Notes: a model not told the origin generated them from the sequence alone. A DNA stretch of 64,000 bases from Micromonospora cremea (GCF_900143515.1 NZ_FSQT01000001.1:2418001-2482000), one strand, 5' to 3'. Positions 43,800 through 52,262 are shown, counted from the first letter of the stretch. Numbers and translations: made by a program.

Positions 43800-45163
43800 T
43801 AAGGGTGTTTCCGGCCTGACCCGCCGGGCTTGTGCCTGGTGAGGAAGGTGCCGTGATGACGACACTGGACGACGTGACCGCGAGGAAGAAGGAACCGCAG
43901 CCGTCAGCGGAGGCAGCCGCCGCGGCGGAGCTGGTGCGCCTGGCCAAGGAACAGGGCTTGTCGCTGACCGGCCCGGACGGGCTGCTAAAGCAGTTCACCA
44001 AGACGGTCCTGGAGACCGCCCTCAGCGAGGAGATGACTGAGCACCTCGGCTATGAAAAGCGCGACCCTGCCGGGGCTGGGTCAGGCAACATCCGCAACGG
44101 GACCAGGCCGAAGACGGTGCTGACCGACGCGACGGGTCATGTCGAGATCGACGTGCCGCGTGATCGGGCCGGCACATTCGAGCCGCAGATCGTCAAGAAG
44201 CGGCAGCGCCGGCTGACCGGCGTCGACGAGATCGTGCTGTCGCTGTATGCCAAAGGCTTGACCACCGGGGAGATCAGCGCCCACTTCGCCGAAATCTACG
44301 GCGCCTCGGTCAGCCGGGAGACGGTCTCGCGGATCACCGACAAGGTGATCGAGGAGATGAACGACTGGACCGTGCGCCCGCTCGACGCTGTCTACGCGGC
44401 CGTGTTCATCGACGCCATCGTGGTCAAGGTGCGTGACGGTCAAGTCGCGAACCGGCCGGTCTACGCCGCTATCGGGGTCACCCTCGACGGGGAGAAAGAC
44501 GTCCTCGGCCTCTGGGCCGGCTCGGGTGGTGAGGGCGCCAAGTTCTGGATGAGTGTCCTGACCGACCTGCGTAACCGCGGTGTCAAGGATGTGTTCTTCG
44601 TGGTCTGCGACGGGCTCAAGGGCCTGCCCGAGGTAGTCGCGAACGTATGGCCGCAGACGATCGTGCAGACCTGCATCATCCATCTGATCCGTAACACGTT
44701 CCGGCTGGCCTCGAAACGGGACTGGCCGGCGCTGCAACGCGACATCAAACCGATCTACACCGCCGTCAACGCCACCGCGGCCCGGGCTGCGTTCGACCAC
44801 CTCGCCGAGACCTGGGGAACCCGCTACGGCGCGATCATCAGGCTCTGGGACAACGCCTGGCAAGAGTTCATCCCGTTCCTCGACTATGACCTGGAGATCC
44901 GCCGGGTGCTCTGCAGCACCAACGCGATCGAGTCGCTGAACGCCCGTTACCGCCGGGCGATCAAGGCCCGCGGTCACTTCCCCTCCGAGCAAGCCGCGTT
45001 GAAGTGCCTCTACCTGGTGACCAGATCACTGGACCCGACCGGGCAAGGGCGGGCACGATGGGCGATGCGGTGGAAGCCAGCCCTGAACGCGTTCTCGATC
45101 ACCTTCGGCGACCGGTTCCCGGCCGCCGAAACCTACTAACCGAAGACGCCGGAAACACCTTTA
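43800..45163 (+). mobile_element. IS256-family element
   Basis: Inverted ends share GGTGTTTCCGGC: 43800-43815 and 45148-45163 match over 15 of 16 positions. They enclose one complete transposase gene. The exact outer bases and the target duplication cannot be fixed by eye. Confidence 0.85.
43856..45139 (+). CDS. IS256-family (MULE-type) transposase, intact
   Basis: About 427 residues from ATG 43856; a start at 43832 is possible but adds no conserved residues. The DDE triad is visible: Asp in AVFIDAIVVKV, Asp in VFFVVCDGLKG and Glu in LCSTNAIESLNARYR. Other hallmarks are the early GNIRNGTRPKTVLT and the TCIIHLIRNTFRL segment. It is complete, so this element could still be mobile. Confidence 0.93.
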   Translation: MTTLDDVTARKKEPQPSAEAAAAAELVRLAKEQGLSLTGPDGLLKQFTKTVLETALSEEMTEHLGYEKRDPAGAGSGNIRNGTRPKTVLTDATGHVEIDVPRDRAGTFEPQIVKKRQRRLTGVDEIVLSLYAKGLTTGEISAHFAEIYGASVSRETVSRITDKVIEEMNDWTVRPLDAVYAAVFIDAIVVKVRDGQVANRPVYAAIGVTLDGEKDVLGLWAGSGGEGAKFWMSVLTDLRNRGVKDVFFVVCDGLKGLPEVVANVWPQTIVQTCIIHLIRNTFRLASKRDWPALQRDIKPIYTAVNATAARAAFDHLAETWGTRYGAIIRLWDNAWQEFIPFLDYDLEIRRVLCSTNAIESLNARYRRAIKARGHFPSEQAALKCLYLVTRSLDPTGQGRARWAMRWKPALNAFSITFGDRFPAAETY

Positions 45164-45358
45164 GCGAGACAGACCCCCCGTGCCGTGCGTGAAAATTTGG
45201 GGTGGTCGCCCGCCGACGTCGTTGATGCTTGGCACCTTGAAGCCGCATAGGAGTCTGACGCTGGAAGCGTGATCATAGGGGCCCTGCATTGTTGCTTCGA
45301 GCACGCGAGTCCGCCTCTGTCCTTCCCCTCAATGCTTCCGCGGGCGACCGCCTAGTGG
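45164..45358 (+). ncRNA. Candidate bridge-RNA region of the second IS110 element
   Basis: This is the non-coding leader of the IS110 transposase gene that follows. It holds the end-like motif CATAGGAGTCT at 45246-45256, which also occurs at the right end of the first IS110 element. IS110 recombinases are known to use an RNA transcribed from this leader to pair target and donor DNA. No fold was computed; the call rests on position and the shared motif. Confidence 0.4.
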
Positions 45359-46669
45359 ATGCCCGGGAACGAAGGGGTGGTGCACGTGGAGGAGATCACT
45401 GAAGAACCGGTCCAGGTCGTGGCGCGGGTCTGCGCGATCGACATCGGCAAGGCGGGGCTGGTGGCGTGTGTGCGCGTGCCGCATGACACCAGGCCGGATC
45501 GACGTGTGCAGGAGATCCGCGAGTACACGACGGTGACACCGGCGTTGCTGGAGTTAGCGGACTGGCTGCGGGTCGAGCGGGTCGAGCTGGTCGCGATGGA
45601 GGCCACGTCGGACTACTGGAAGCCGGTGTTCTACCTGCTCGAGGCGGAAGGCTTCGAGTGCTGGCTGCTCAACGCCAAACATGTCAAGAACGTGCCCGGT
45701 CGGCCGAAGACCGATCGGCTCGATGCGGTGTGGCTGGCCAAGGTCGTGGAACGCGGGATGTGCCGGCCCAGCCTGGTGCACCCCAAGCCGATCCGGCAAC
45801 TACGGGATGTCACCCGCTACCGGCGCAGTCTGGTACGCGAGCAGACCAGGGAGAAGCAACGCCTGGAGAAGACCCTCGAAGACGCGCAGATCAAGCTGGA
45901 CTCCGTCATCAGCGACCTGCACGGGGTGTCCGGTCGGCAGATGATGCAGGCGATGATCGACGGGCAGCGGGACCCGAAAGTCCTGGCCGAGATGGCCCAC
46001 GGATCGATGCGCCGCAAGATCCCCCAACTACGCGAGGCGCTGACCGGCCACTTCGACGACCACCACGCGTTCATCTGCGCCACCATGCTGCGCCGCATCG
46101 ATGCCCTCGCTGCCGACATCGCCAACCTGGACACCCGGATCGAGGAGTTGATCGCCCCTTTCGCGGCGGTGGTGGAGAAGCTCGATGAGGTCACCGGCAT
46201 CGGCGTGCAGTCCGCCCTGGAGATCATCGCCGAGATCGGCGTGAACATCACCGTCTTCCCCACCGCCGCGCACCTGGTGTCCTGGGCGAAGTTCAGCCCC
46301 ATCGACGCCCAGTCCGCCGGCCGCAAGAAGGCCAACTCCACCGGCAAGGGCAACCCCTGGCTGGCCGCCACCCTGGGCGAGGTCGTCGCTGGGCTGTCCC
46401 GCACCAGCACGTTCCTCGGCGACCGCTACCGTCGCCTGGCCCGCCGAAGAGGCAAGAAACGGGCAGTCGTCGCAGTCGGCAACTCGGTACTGACCATCGT
46501 CTGGCACCTGCTGACCGACCCCGACGCTCGCTACCAGGACCTGGGCCCCGGCTTCCACGAGTCGAGGATCCGCAAGCAGCGCCGTCAACGTGATCTCATC
46601 CGTCAGCTCGAACAGCTCACCGGCCAGAAAGTCGATCTCCAGCCCCTACCGCAACCAGCCATCGCCTAA
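45359..46669 (+). CDS. IS110-family transposase, intact (second element)
   Basis: 436 residues from ATG 45359; a GTG at 45386 (VEEITEEPVQVV) has the better-spaced AAGGGG and may be the true start. RuvC-like residues are Asp in VCAIDIGKAGLV, Glu in ELVAMEATSDYW and Asp in KTDRLDAVWLAKVV. The C-terminal Transposase-20 domain has TGIGVQSALEIIAEIGV and the catalytic serine in KKANSTGKGNPWL. It is complete and differs clearly in sequence from the first IS110 element. Confidence 0.92.
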   Translation: MPGNEGVVHVEEITEEPVQVVARVCAIDIGKAGLVACVRVPHDTRPDRRVQEIREYTTVTPALLELADWLRVERVELVAMEATSDYWKPVFYLLEAEGFECWLLNAKHVKNVPGRPKTDRLDAVWLAKVVERGMCRPSLVHPKPIRQLRDVTRYRRSLVREQTREKQRLEKTLEDAQIKLDSVISDLHGVSGRQMMQAMIDGQRDPKVLAEMAHGSMRRKIPQLREALTGHFDDHHAFICATMLRRIDALAADIANLDTRIEELIAPFAAVVEKLDEVTGIGVQSALEIIAEIGVNITVFPTAAHLVSWAKFSPIDAQSAGRKKANSTGKGNPWLAATLGEVVAGLSRTSTFLGDRYRRLARRRGKKRAVVAVGNSVLTIVWHLLTDPDARYQDLGPGFHESRIRKQRRQRDLIRQLEQLTGQKVDLQPLPQPAIA

Positions 46670-47009
46670 CCAGAAGCCGTCAACCCGACCCGGCTCCGCT
46701 GCGCTCCGCCGGGTGCTGCCGCCTGCCCACTCACTCACCGATTTTCGAGTCAGCATCGGGATGGCAGATGGCGGGGAGGCTGGAAGGCCTACAACTGCCC
46801 GACGAGGAGATCCGCACTTGCAGCCCGAAAGCTCCCTCCTCACCTTGATGCTGCTGTATCACCCCTGCCGCCGGGATGACTCCTCCGGCACCTGTCGGCG
46901 AGGAAGCGCCGAGTCGCGCCAAGATCGTTCGGCCCAGTGTCGGCGCCCAACTAGCGATGATCGATTGGCGGCGAGCTGCGAGGCCTTCGCCGAGCCACGG
47001 CGGAGGACA
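46670..47009. other. Spacer after the IS110 gene, no gene recognised
   Basis: 340 bp. It must hold the right end of the second IS110 element, which could not be located because no second copy of the ATAGGAG motif is present. The plus-strand frame leading into 47010 is open but reads as non-coding. Confidence 0.4.
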
Positions 47010-47246
47010 AGCCGGGGCGGGCCGACGGAGGACCTGATCGGCGACCTCTACGCCGCGGGCACCGGCGCGACCGGCACGGGCGCCGGGGCCGGCGGGGACA
47101 ACATCCGCACCGGAGCCGAGCAGCCCTGGGATCCGGAGGACCTGGTGGCGGCGCGGGGTCAGGACCTCACACCGGAGAACATCGAGCGTGCCCGCCGCGA
47201 CCTGGCCGAGACGGGACGGGCGGCGATCGAGCGAACCGTGCCCTGA
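47010..47246 (+). pseudogene. 3' end of a small unknown gene
   Basis: The last 75 or so residues before the stop at 47246 read as a real protein end: TEDLIGDLYAAGTGATGTG, then GDNIRTGAEQPWDPEDLVAA and an acidic helix (ENIERARRDLAETGRAAIE). There is no start codon or ribosome site at a sensible place; upstream the sequence degrades into the transposon flank. It is probably the tail of a gene cut by insertion. No function is known. Confidence 0.45.
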
Positions 47247-47304
47247 CCGACCACCTGACCACCGCTGGCAGCAGGTTAGGCGCTCCAGCGGCAGGTTCCG
47301 TCGA

Positions 47305-47339
47305 GCCCCTGGCTGACCGTCAGACGGTCAGCCAGGGGC
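47305..47339. terminator. Terminator hairpin
   Basis: A perfect 16-bp stem (GCCCCTGGCTGACCGT and its complement) with a CAG loop, 58 bp after the stop at 47246. Confidence 0.8.
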
Positions 47340-47687
47340 CCTCGTCGCATTGCAGGGATGCGATCTTGATCCGGGAGCGCTTCTATCGCCATACCTCAAT
47401 GCGGCCTGCATGGGCGGTGTGAACCGTGCGCCGAACGGCCTACGAGACCCGGACGAGTGCGACCGGGCCACCCGGCGGGGCACGAGTCGACCCTTAAGAG
47501 CAGTGCCGGGCAGTAAGGCTCTGGCCACGGCCAGAGCCGGGATGAATACGCTGAAAGCCGTGTAGCACCTCCATAGTACATACCGTGCATAAACTCTGGA
47601 ATGTGAATCTTTCCCGCTATAGCTCGCGAACGGGGCTAACCTCGGTCGTAGCTCGGATGTCGCCGGGCTAAGGACATCAGGGATGGA
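47340..47687. other. Upstream region of the Asp/Lys repeat gene
   Basis: 348 bp with no gene. Its right half should contain the promoter of the gene at 47688; sequence there is less GC-rich than the surroundings, as expected for a promoter. No defined box is claimed. Confidence 0.4.
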
Positions 47688-48215
47688 GTGACGCAGGTGA
47701 TGGCAAAGAAGATGCTCGGGAAGCTCGTTGCGGGTGCTGCCCTCGGTGGCGCCTCTCTGCTCGTATTCACGCCCGGGATCGCGTTCGCAGACGACCAGCC
47801 CCACGACGACAAGGGGAAGGTCTGGGTCTGCAAGGACCACGACGACAAGCGCAAGGACCACGACGACAAGTTCAAGGACGACGACAAGCGCAAGGACCAC
47901 GACGACAAGTTCAAGGACGACGACAAGCGCAAGGACCACGACGACAAGTTCAAGGACGACGACAAGCGCAAGGACCACGACGACAAGTTCAAGGACGACG
48001 ACAAGCGCAAGGACGACGACAAGCGCAAGGACGACGACGACAAGTGCGACGACGGCAAGAAGCACCCGAAGGGCGGGGTCGACGGTGGTGACGGTGGCGC
48101 CAGCACCGGCACCGACCTGAACCTGGCCGCCGGTGGGGCGGGCCTCATCGGGGCGGCCAGCCTGGGTGGGCTCATGCTGCTGCGTCGGCGTCGGACCGAT
48201 GAGTCCCTCGTCTGA
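47688..48215 (+). CDS. Exported Asp/Lys-rich repeat protein with C-terminal membrane anchor
   Basis: About 175 residues (GTG 47688; ATG 47700 is a close alternative). A signal peptide (LGKLVAGAALGGASLLVF, cleavage near AFA-DD) is followed by a very hydrophilic region bounded by two cysteines (VWVCKD and DDKCDD). Between them are four exact copies of a 13-residue unit, RKDHDDKFKDDDK, plus shorter variants. A Gly-rich linker leads to a transmembrane helix (AAGGAGLIGAASLGGLMLL) and an Arg tail (RRRRTD). There is no LPxTG motif. The charge pattern suggests metal-ion or wall-polymer binding at the cell surface. A sortase start follows directly. Confidence 0.8.
   Translation: MTQVMAKKMLGKLVAGAALGGASLLVFTPGIAFADDQPHDDKGKVWVCKDHDDKRKDHDDKFKDDDKRKDHDDKFKDDDKRKDHDDKFKDDDKRKDHDDKFKDDDKRKDDDKRKDDDDKCDDGKKHPKGGVDGGDGGASTGTDLNLAAGGAGLIGAASLGGLMLLRRRRTDESLV
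47850..48005 (+). repeat. Four tandem 39-bp repeats inside the surface-protein gene
   Basis: Units start at 47850, 47889, 47928 and 47967 and are identical to each other at the nucleotide level as far as can be seen. Such perfect identity implies recent expansion or ongoing slippage. Confidence 0.92.
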
Positions 48216-48216
48216 C

Positions 48217-48309
48217 ATGACGGCGACACGGGTCGGCGGCCGTCACGGGCGACCGTGGCGCGCCGCCGGCACGGCCGTCGTCCTCCTGCTCGCCAGAACT
48301 TACAAATGA
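48217..48309 (+). pseudogene. Truncated start of a sortase-like gene
   Basis: Thirty codons begin two bases after the stop of the repeat-protein gene: a basic N-terminus (RVGGRHGRPWRAAG) and the beginning of a membrane helix (TAVVLLLA), then unrelated residues and a stop. This is how class F (actinobacterial) sortases begin, and such genes commonly follow small exported proteins. The coding sequence breaks at about 48295. The identification as sortase is an inference from this short piece and its position. Confidence 0.4.
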
Positions 48310-48555
48310 GGGGTCGAGACGCTCGCGATGGGCAGCCAGGCTGGCGGTGTCAGGGTGAGTGTCTAACTGAGTGACTACGGGTGCGAACAGGGCCGCACAA
48401 CCACGGACGTCGGCGCACCGCTCCCGCAGGTGAGAGGCTCAGCAACGCCAGCTCAACGAAGCGGAATCGTTGCCTGGGGGTCAAGGTCGCGGCTTGACAC
48501 CCATAGCATCGGGATGGCTGAGTCCGTACTGGTTGCACGTCATTTAGTACCCCGC

Positions 48556-49770
48556 TCAACGCTCCGCTACCGGCTGGCGCTCAACAGATTCGATCAGCAC
48601 TCCGGGCATCCGGCTGAGCCAGGCAAGATTGAATCGCGCACCTTCCTCGACCATCGGCCAACGAAGCGACACGACGCCCCCAGCGAACTCTCCCTCGTTC
48701 AGACTCACCTCGGCCCGGCGGTCGAAGATCGCCCCGTCGAAGATCACGCGACCATCTTCAAACTTGGCTGAGGTGAACGACACTGAGCCCGCAATAAACT
48801 CGGCCACCTCGAAGGACACTTCCCCGCCAGCGAAACTCGCCCGATCGAAGGACACCTCCCCGCCGGCAAATCTCGCCCGCGTGAAGGACGCTCGCCCGCC
48901 AGCAAACGTTGACATGCTTAGATCGCCTCCGTCAAAGACGGCGCCGGTGAAGTCGAAATCGTGGCCTCGCCAGGAAGTCGAAAACTCGTCCGGGAGGCGT
49001 AGGTGCGCACCGATGAGGCGGACAACCGTGTGCCGCACCTCACGCTCCTGACGCGAGGCAAGCACGTCTCGCTTAAAATCCTCCGAGGATACGAAGTTGT
49101 GCGGATCCAACCCGGTGTTCGGCTTCCACCCTTCGAACTCTGGAGGGGTGTACGGCATCCGTAGGTAGGCACAGAGCACGTCAATGCAGATCTGACGGCC
49201 CTCCTGCCAGTCGTCAGCAAGCCCAGCCATCGCGTACACCCCGGCTAGGCGTATCGCGGCTTTGTCCGATCCGAGCTGCTCGGACGCGTTAGCAAACCGT
49301 TCATTCAGCAGCCGTACGCCGTTCCGGTCAGAATCGACCTGGGCCCGCTCGTCGGCTGCCTGCGCGAGCGCCTTGGTCAACTCGGCGCGCACGTCAGCCG
49401 AGTGGGCAAGCTCGTGGGCAAACTCGGCCAGCTTGTTAGTGTGCTCGGCCACCCGCTGACGCCGGTACGCCACTAGCAGCGCCGCCACCCCTCCGGTGCC
49501 TGCCACCACCGCGAAGACCAGCTTCAGCAGGTCGAAGAGGGTCCGGGCGGTCACTGTGCCGTCCCGACTGATCGCCGGGAACCCCGCATACCACAACGCG
49601 CCGCCCATCAATCCGACCACGACAAGCAGCGCGGCAAGTATCGCCAAGCAGATTGCCCGGCGGATGCCCCACAGGCTCAATGCCGGTACCGGACTGTCAG
49701 CTGTCGGAACGGGGCGCACCTCGACGCCCGCAGGTGACGATGAGGTAGCCATAGCGGAGGGTGGTTCCAC
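48556..49770 (-). CDS. Membrane-anchored pentapeptide-repeat-like protein
   Basis: 404 residues from GTG 49768-49770 (AAGG nearby) or ATG 49752. Two N-terminal membrane helices (AICLAILAALLVVVGLMGG and LLKLVFAVVAGTGGVAALLV) lead into a coiled segment (LAEFAHELAHSADVRAELT). A helical domain (GSDKAAIRLAGVYAMAGLAD) and then a right-handed beta-helix-like region follow, with repeats such as ARFAGGEVSFDRASFAGGEV and FIAGSVSFTSAKFEDG. This architecture is common in actinobacteria. Its role is unknown; it may be a membrane scaffold. Confidence 0.8.
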   Translation of the reverse strand: MEPPSAMATSSSPAGVEVRPVPTADSPVPALSLWGIRRAICLAILAALLVVVGLMGGALWYAGFPAISRDGTVTARTLFDLLKLVFAVVAGTGGVAALLVAYRRQRVAEHTNKLAEFAHELAHSADVRAELTKALAQAADERAQVDSDRNGVRLLNERFANASEQLGSDKAAIRLAGVYAMAGLADDWQEGRQICIDVLCAYLRMPYTPPEFEGWKPNTGLDPHNFVSSEDFKRDVLASRQEREVRHTVVRLIGAHLRLPDEFSTSWRGHDFDFTGAVFDGGDLSMSTFAGGRASFTRARFAGGEVSFDRASFAGGEVSFEVAEFIAGSVSFTSAKFEDGRVIFDGAIFDRRAEVSLNEGEFAGGVVSLRWPMVEEGARFNLAWLSRMPGVLIESVERQPVAER

Positions 49771-49937
49771 CGTCTGACCTTAGATAGCCCTGTCAACCCA
49801 GCGATGAGTGACGAACTGAGTGACGACGGGCAGGGACCACGGCGGACGCTGATGGACCACGCCGGACGATTTCAGCAGCTCAGCCATACATGCCGTACAG
49901 GTCGACGGCGCGTGATGGTTCCGTCGGGACGAAGAGG

Positions 49938-50216
49938 TCACTCGACAAACGTGCCATCCGGATTCATGATCTCGTGCCGCACCAGCGGTACGAACGCAGA
50001 CCAGCCCCCATCGTCCACGGCCACCACCATGCGTACACGTCCATCGCCGTCATCAAGGGCGTAGCAGGCTACGCTGTACCGCTTGCCGTCCTCGCCGACG
50101 ACCTGGCGCAGCTCCTTGTCTTCGAGCATCACCCGCCACTCGCCATAGCTAAGGCGACGCCATTCAGCCAGGCGCTCCTCGGCCATCCGCGCTGCGGTCT
50201 CCTTGTCCAGTCCCAC
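49938..50216 (-). CDS. Small hypothetical protein
   Basis: 92 residues from GTG 50214-50216. An N-terminal helix (KETAARMAEERLAEWRRL) is followed by beta strands (EWRVMLEDKELRQVVGEDGK, RVRMVVAVDDGGW) and an acidic end. It is soluble, compact and plausible as a real gene. No family is recognised. Confidence 0.65.
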   Translation of the reverse strand: MGLDKETAARMAEERLAEWRRLSYGEWRVMLEDKELRQVVGEDGKRYSVACYALDDGDGRVRMVVAVDDGGWSAFVPLVRHEIMNPDGTFVE

Positions 50217-50680
50217 GCCTACAGCCTCTCACCAGAGCTCGGCACGGAACTTGGCCGCGTGCCCGCTCCATGCCCGCTGCAAAGGCCAACACCGGTCAAC
50301 AACGGCACATGGAGTCGCCTCACCCCTCACCGCTCCGCCCTTCGTTACGAGCGGGCACGGCTGGTCAGCGCCTGGAGCCAACCCATCCGCCAGGCCGAGC
50401 AGGGCACCTTCCAAACTGACGGTGCCTGGGCCGTGTCCGGGCCGTCTGGGCCGTCAGCGGGCCGTCGAACGACGACCAATGACGACCGATGACGACCAGC
50501 AGCACCCGAAGAAACAGCAGGTCAGCCACCATGTGACGGCGGCTGACCTGGTGGGCGACGGAGGAGTCGACCTGTACGCCGGATTCTGGGTCTTTGATCT
50601 CTGGCTTGATACTGCAACGATGCTGGCGATCGGAGGCGGCCGCGGGTGGACGTCTCGTGTGCCACTGACAAGGAGCCGAG
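50217..50680. other. Gene-poor stretch
   Basis: 464 bp. Frames are open but without protein character; repeated ATGACGACCA-like words near 50470-50500 are the only pattern seen. It probably carries the promoter for the gene at 50681 only at its right edge. Confidence 0.4.
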
Positions 50681-50944
50681 TTGCGTCTGCCCCGTGAGCC
50701 TCACCCGGTTGACCGGCCGGGCCTTGTCGTCTTCATGATCATATGTGCCGGTCTTGGAGCGCTTGCGGCGGGCGGATGGAACGGCGATGGAGGGCGGTTC
50801 CAGCCGATCGCGGCAGTGCTCGCCATTGTGCTGTTCGCGTGCTTCCTGATCTTGTTCGCGGTGTTCTGGGTTGGGTGGCTGATGCGTGGGCACGAGTTGT
50901 GGCGCGAGGAGCGGCGAGGGGCAAGAGGCGACGACGGCAATTGA
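50681..50944 (+). CDS. Small two-helix membrane protein
   Basis: 87 residues from a TTG start at 50681, supported by AAGGAG six bases upstream. Two hydrophobic helices (LVVFMIICAGLGALAAGGW and IAAVLAIVLFACFLILFAVF) are joined by a short loop; the C-terminus is charged (HELWREERRGARGDD). No known family; topology predicts both ends on the same side. Confidence 0.65.
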   Translation: MRLPREPHPVDRPGLVVFMIICAGLGALAAGGWNGDGGRFQPIAAVLAIVLFACFLILFAVFWVGWLMRGHELWREERRGARGDDGN

Positions 50945-51103
50945 GCCGCCAGCAGTGTGGGGCACACAGGGGGCACAAGACACCGTCAAACGTCGTCAAC
51001 CAGCGAGCAACGCTGGCAGCCCGAAGCGCCGCGTGAGCAGGTCACCCGCCCTGTTCCCGCTGCTGGTGGGCTAGCGGCTCTAAGTTCCGCTTCGACGTCT
51101 GAC

Positions 51104-51296
51104 ATGCAGTGCGGGGGATGCGGGGCTCAGGCCGGGGCCATGCCAGACCCGCCGCCACGAGCTGCTGGCCGAGTACGACCGCGCCCCAGTCTCACTCGCC
51201 CTCTACCTGGCCGCCCAGCTCGTCGACGCCGCCCAGGACCTGGCCCACGTTCCGGCCGGCCACCTGCACTACCGATTCGTCGGCTGGACCCGATGA
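51104..51296 (+). pseudogene. Small Cys-motif protein gene with frameshift
   Basis: ATG 51104 gives MQCGGCGAQAG, then a one-base shift near 51135 is needed to continue as CQTRRHELLAEYDRAPVSLA, ALYLAAQLVDAAQDLAHVP and HLHYRFVGWTR before TGA 51296. The joined reading gives a 63-residue protein with a CxxC pair and a helical rest that looks coherent. The following gene overlaps the stop by four bases, which supports the frame. Function unknown. Confidence 0.6.
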
Positions 51297-51466
51297 GCAT
51301 CCTGCGAACCGGCGACGAGAAGTTTCACTACAGCGACGGCTCCCATAAGTGGATCCCACCGGACCCCGATTACGACCAGGAGATCTGGGACGAGCAGGTC
51401 CGCCAGCACAAGCAGGGCCACCTGAGAAACGTGCACCCGAAGGTCCGCATCCAGCGCCTCCTCTGA
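51293..51466 (+). CDS. Small hypothetical protein coupled to the preceding gene
   Basis: 57 residues from ATG 51293, overlapping the previous stop. The sequence is polar (MSILRTGDEKFHYSDGSHKW, then IWDEQVRQHKQGHLRNVHPK) and likely soluble. The overlap with its partner implies a two-gene unit. No family recognised. Confidence 0.6.
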   Translation: MSILRTGDEKFHYSDGSHKWIPPDPDYDQEIWDEQVRQHKQGHLRNVHPKVRIQRLL

Positions 51467-51499
51467 TGCCGGCAGTACAGCAGCGAAGTACAGCAACCG

Positions 51500-52262
51500 T
51501 GCCAGCCGAACCAGGCCGAGCCGGGCGTCAGCAGAGCCCGTGACCTCGGGAACAGCCGGACCAGACCACAACGCAGCCAGTTCGGCTCGAAGGGGGTCCT
51601 GGGGCCGATCTCCGCGGCCCCCGCGGTCGCCGCACTGGTGATCGGGGCGATCGTCGTGGCCCAACCGACCGGATCGACCCCCGCCCCGGCGGCGGCCCCG
51701 GCGGTCGAGGCGCTGCCATCCACCACCGCGCCGGCCAGCCCGCCCGCTGCGACCACGCCAGCCGCCGCCACGCCCCCGACGGCGACCCCGAAGCCGAAGC
51801 CGACGACCGCCCGCCCGGCCGCCCCGGCGCCCGCGGTGACCTCCAAGAAGAAGGGCGTCGGCGTCTGGACCTTCGACGGCGTCAGCGAGGCGCTGGCCAA
51901 CTCCTCGGCGAGTTGGTACTACACCTGGAACGTGGGCCACCCGGGCGTCACCAGCCCGAAGGGCAGCGAGTTCGTCCCGATGATCTGGGGGGCGAAGAGC
52001 GTCACCGCCAGCAACCTGCAACAGGCCAAGAAGAACGGGCGGCAGCTGCTCGGCTTCAACGAGCCGGACATGGGCGGTCAGCCAGTCCCAGCAGGCCGCG
52101 TTCCTCACCGCGGCGACCCGGATGCTGGGTGGGCTGTCCTGGCTGCAGCGGTACGCCTGGTTCGGCCTGCCCGCCACCGACAAGGACCAGACCGGGCTCT
52201 TCCGTACCGGCAGCGACGCGACCGCCGTGGGCCGGGCTTACCAGGCCGCACGCCGACCGGGA
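51500..52262 (+). pseudogene. GH128-type secreted glycosidase gene with large internal deletion
   Basis: Recognisable in order: a membrane/signal segment (AAPAVAALVIGAIVVAQ), a Pro/Ala/Thr linker, then the start of the catalytic domain (GVGVWTFDGVSEALANSSAS, FVPMIWGAKSV) up to GFNEPDMG with the acid/base Glu. The sequence then jumps, with a frame change near 52085, to the far C-terminal end (SQQAAFLTAATRMLGGLSW, YAWFGLPATDKD). About 110 residues carrying the second catalytic region are gone. No in-frame start is evident. Relatives are glucan endo-beta-1,3-glucosidase-like (Asl1) proteins. Confidence 0.75.

Noticed and set aside
47850..48005. Possible CRISPR-like array of 39-bp units
   Set aside because: The units are contiguous, without spacers, in frame within a protein gene; no Cas genes are present.
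47328..48218. Minus-strand frame with a Leu/Val repeat opposite the Asp/Lys repeat protein
   Set aside because: It mirrors the 39-bp repeats of the plus-strand gene, which has a signal peptide, anchor and logical neighbours; the antisense reading has no start context.
50945..51103. GGGGCACACAGGGGGCACA-containing stretch that recalls flanks of integrase attachment sites
   Set aside because: No integrase gene, tRNA or direct repeat was found to support an att site.
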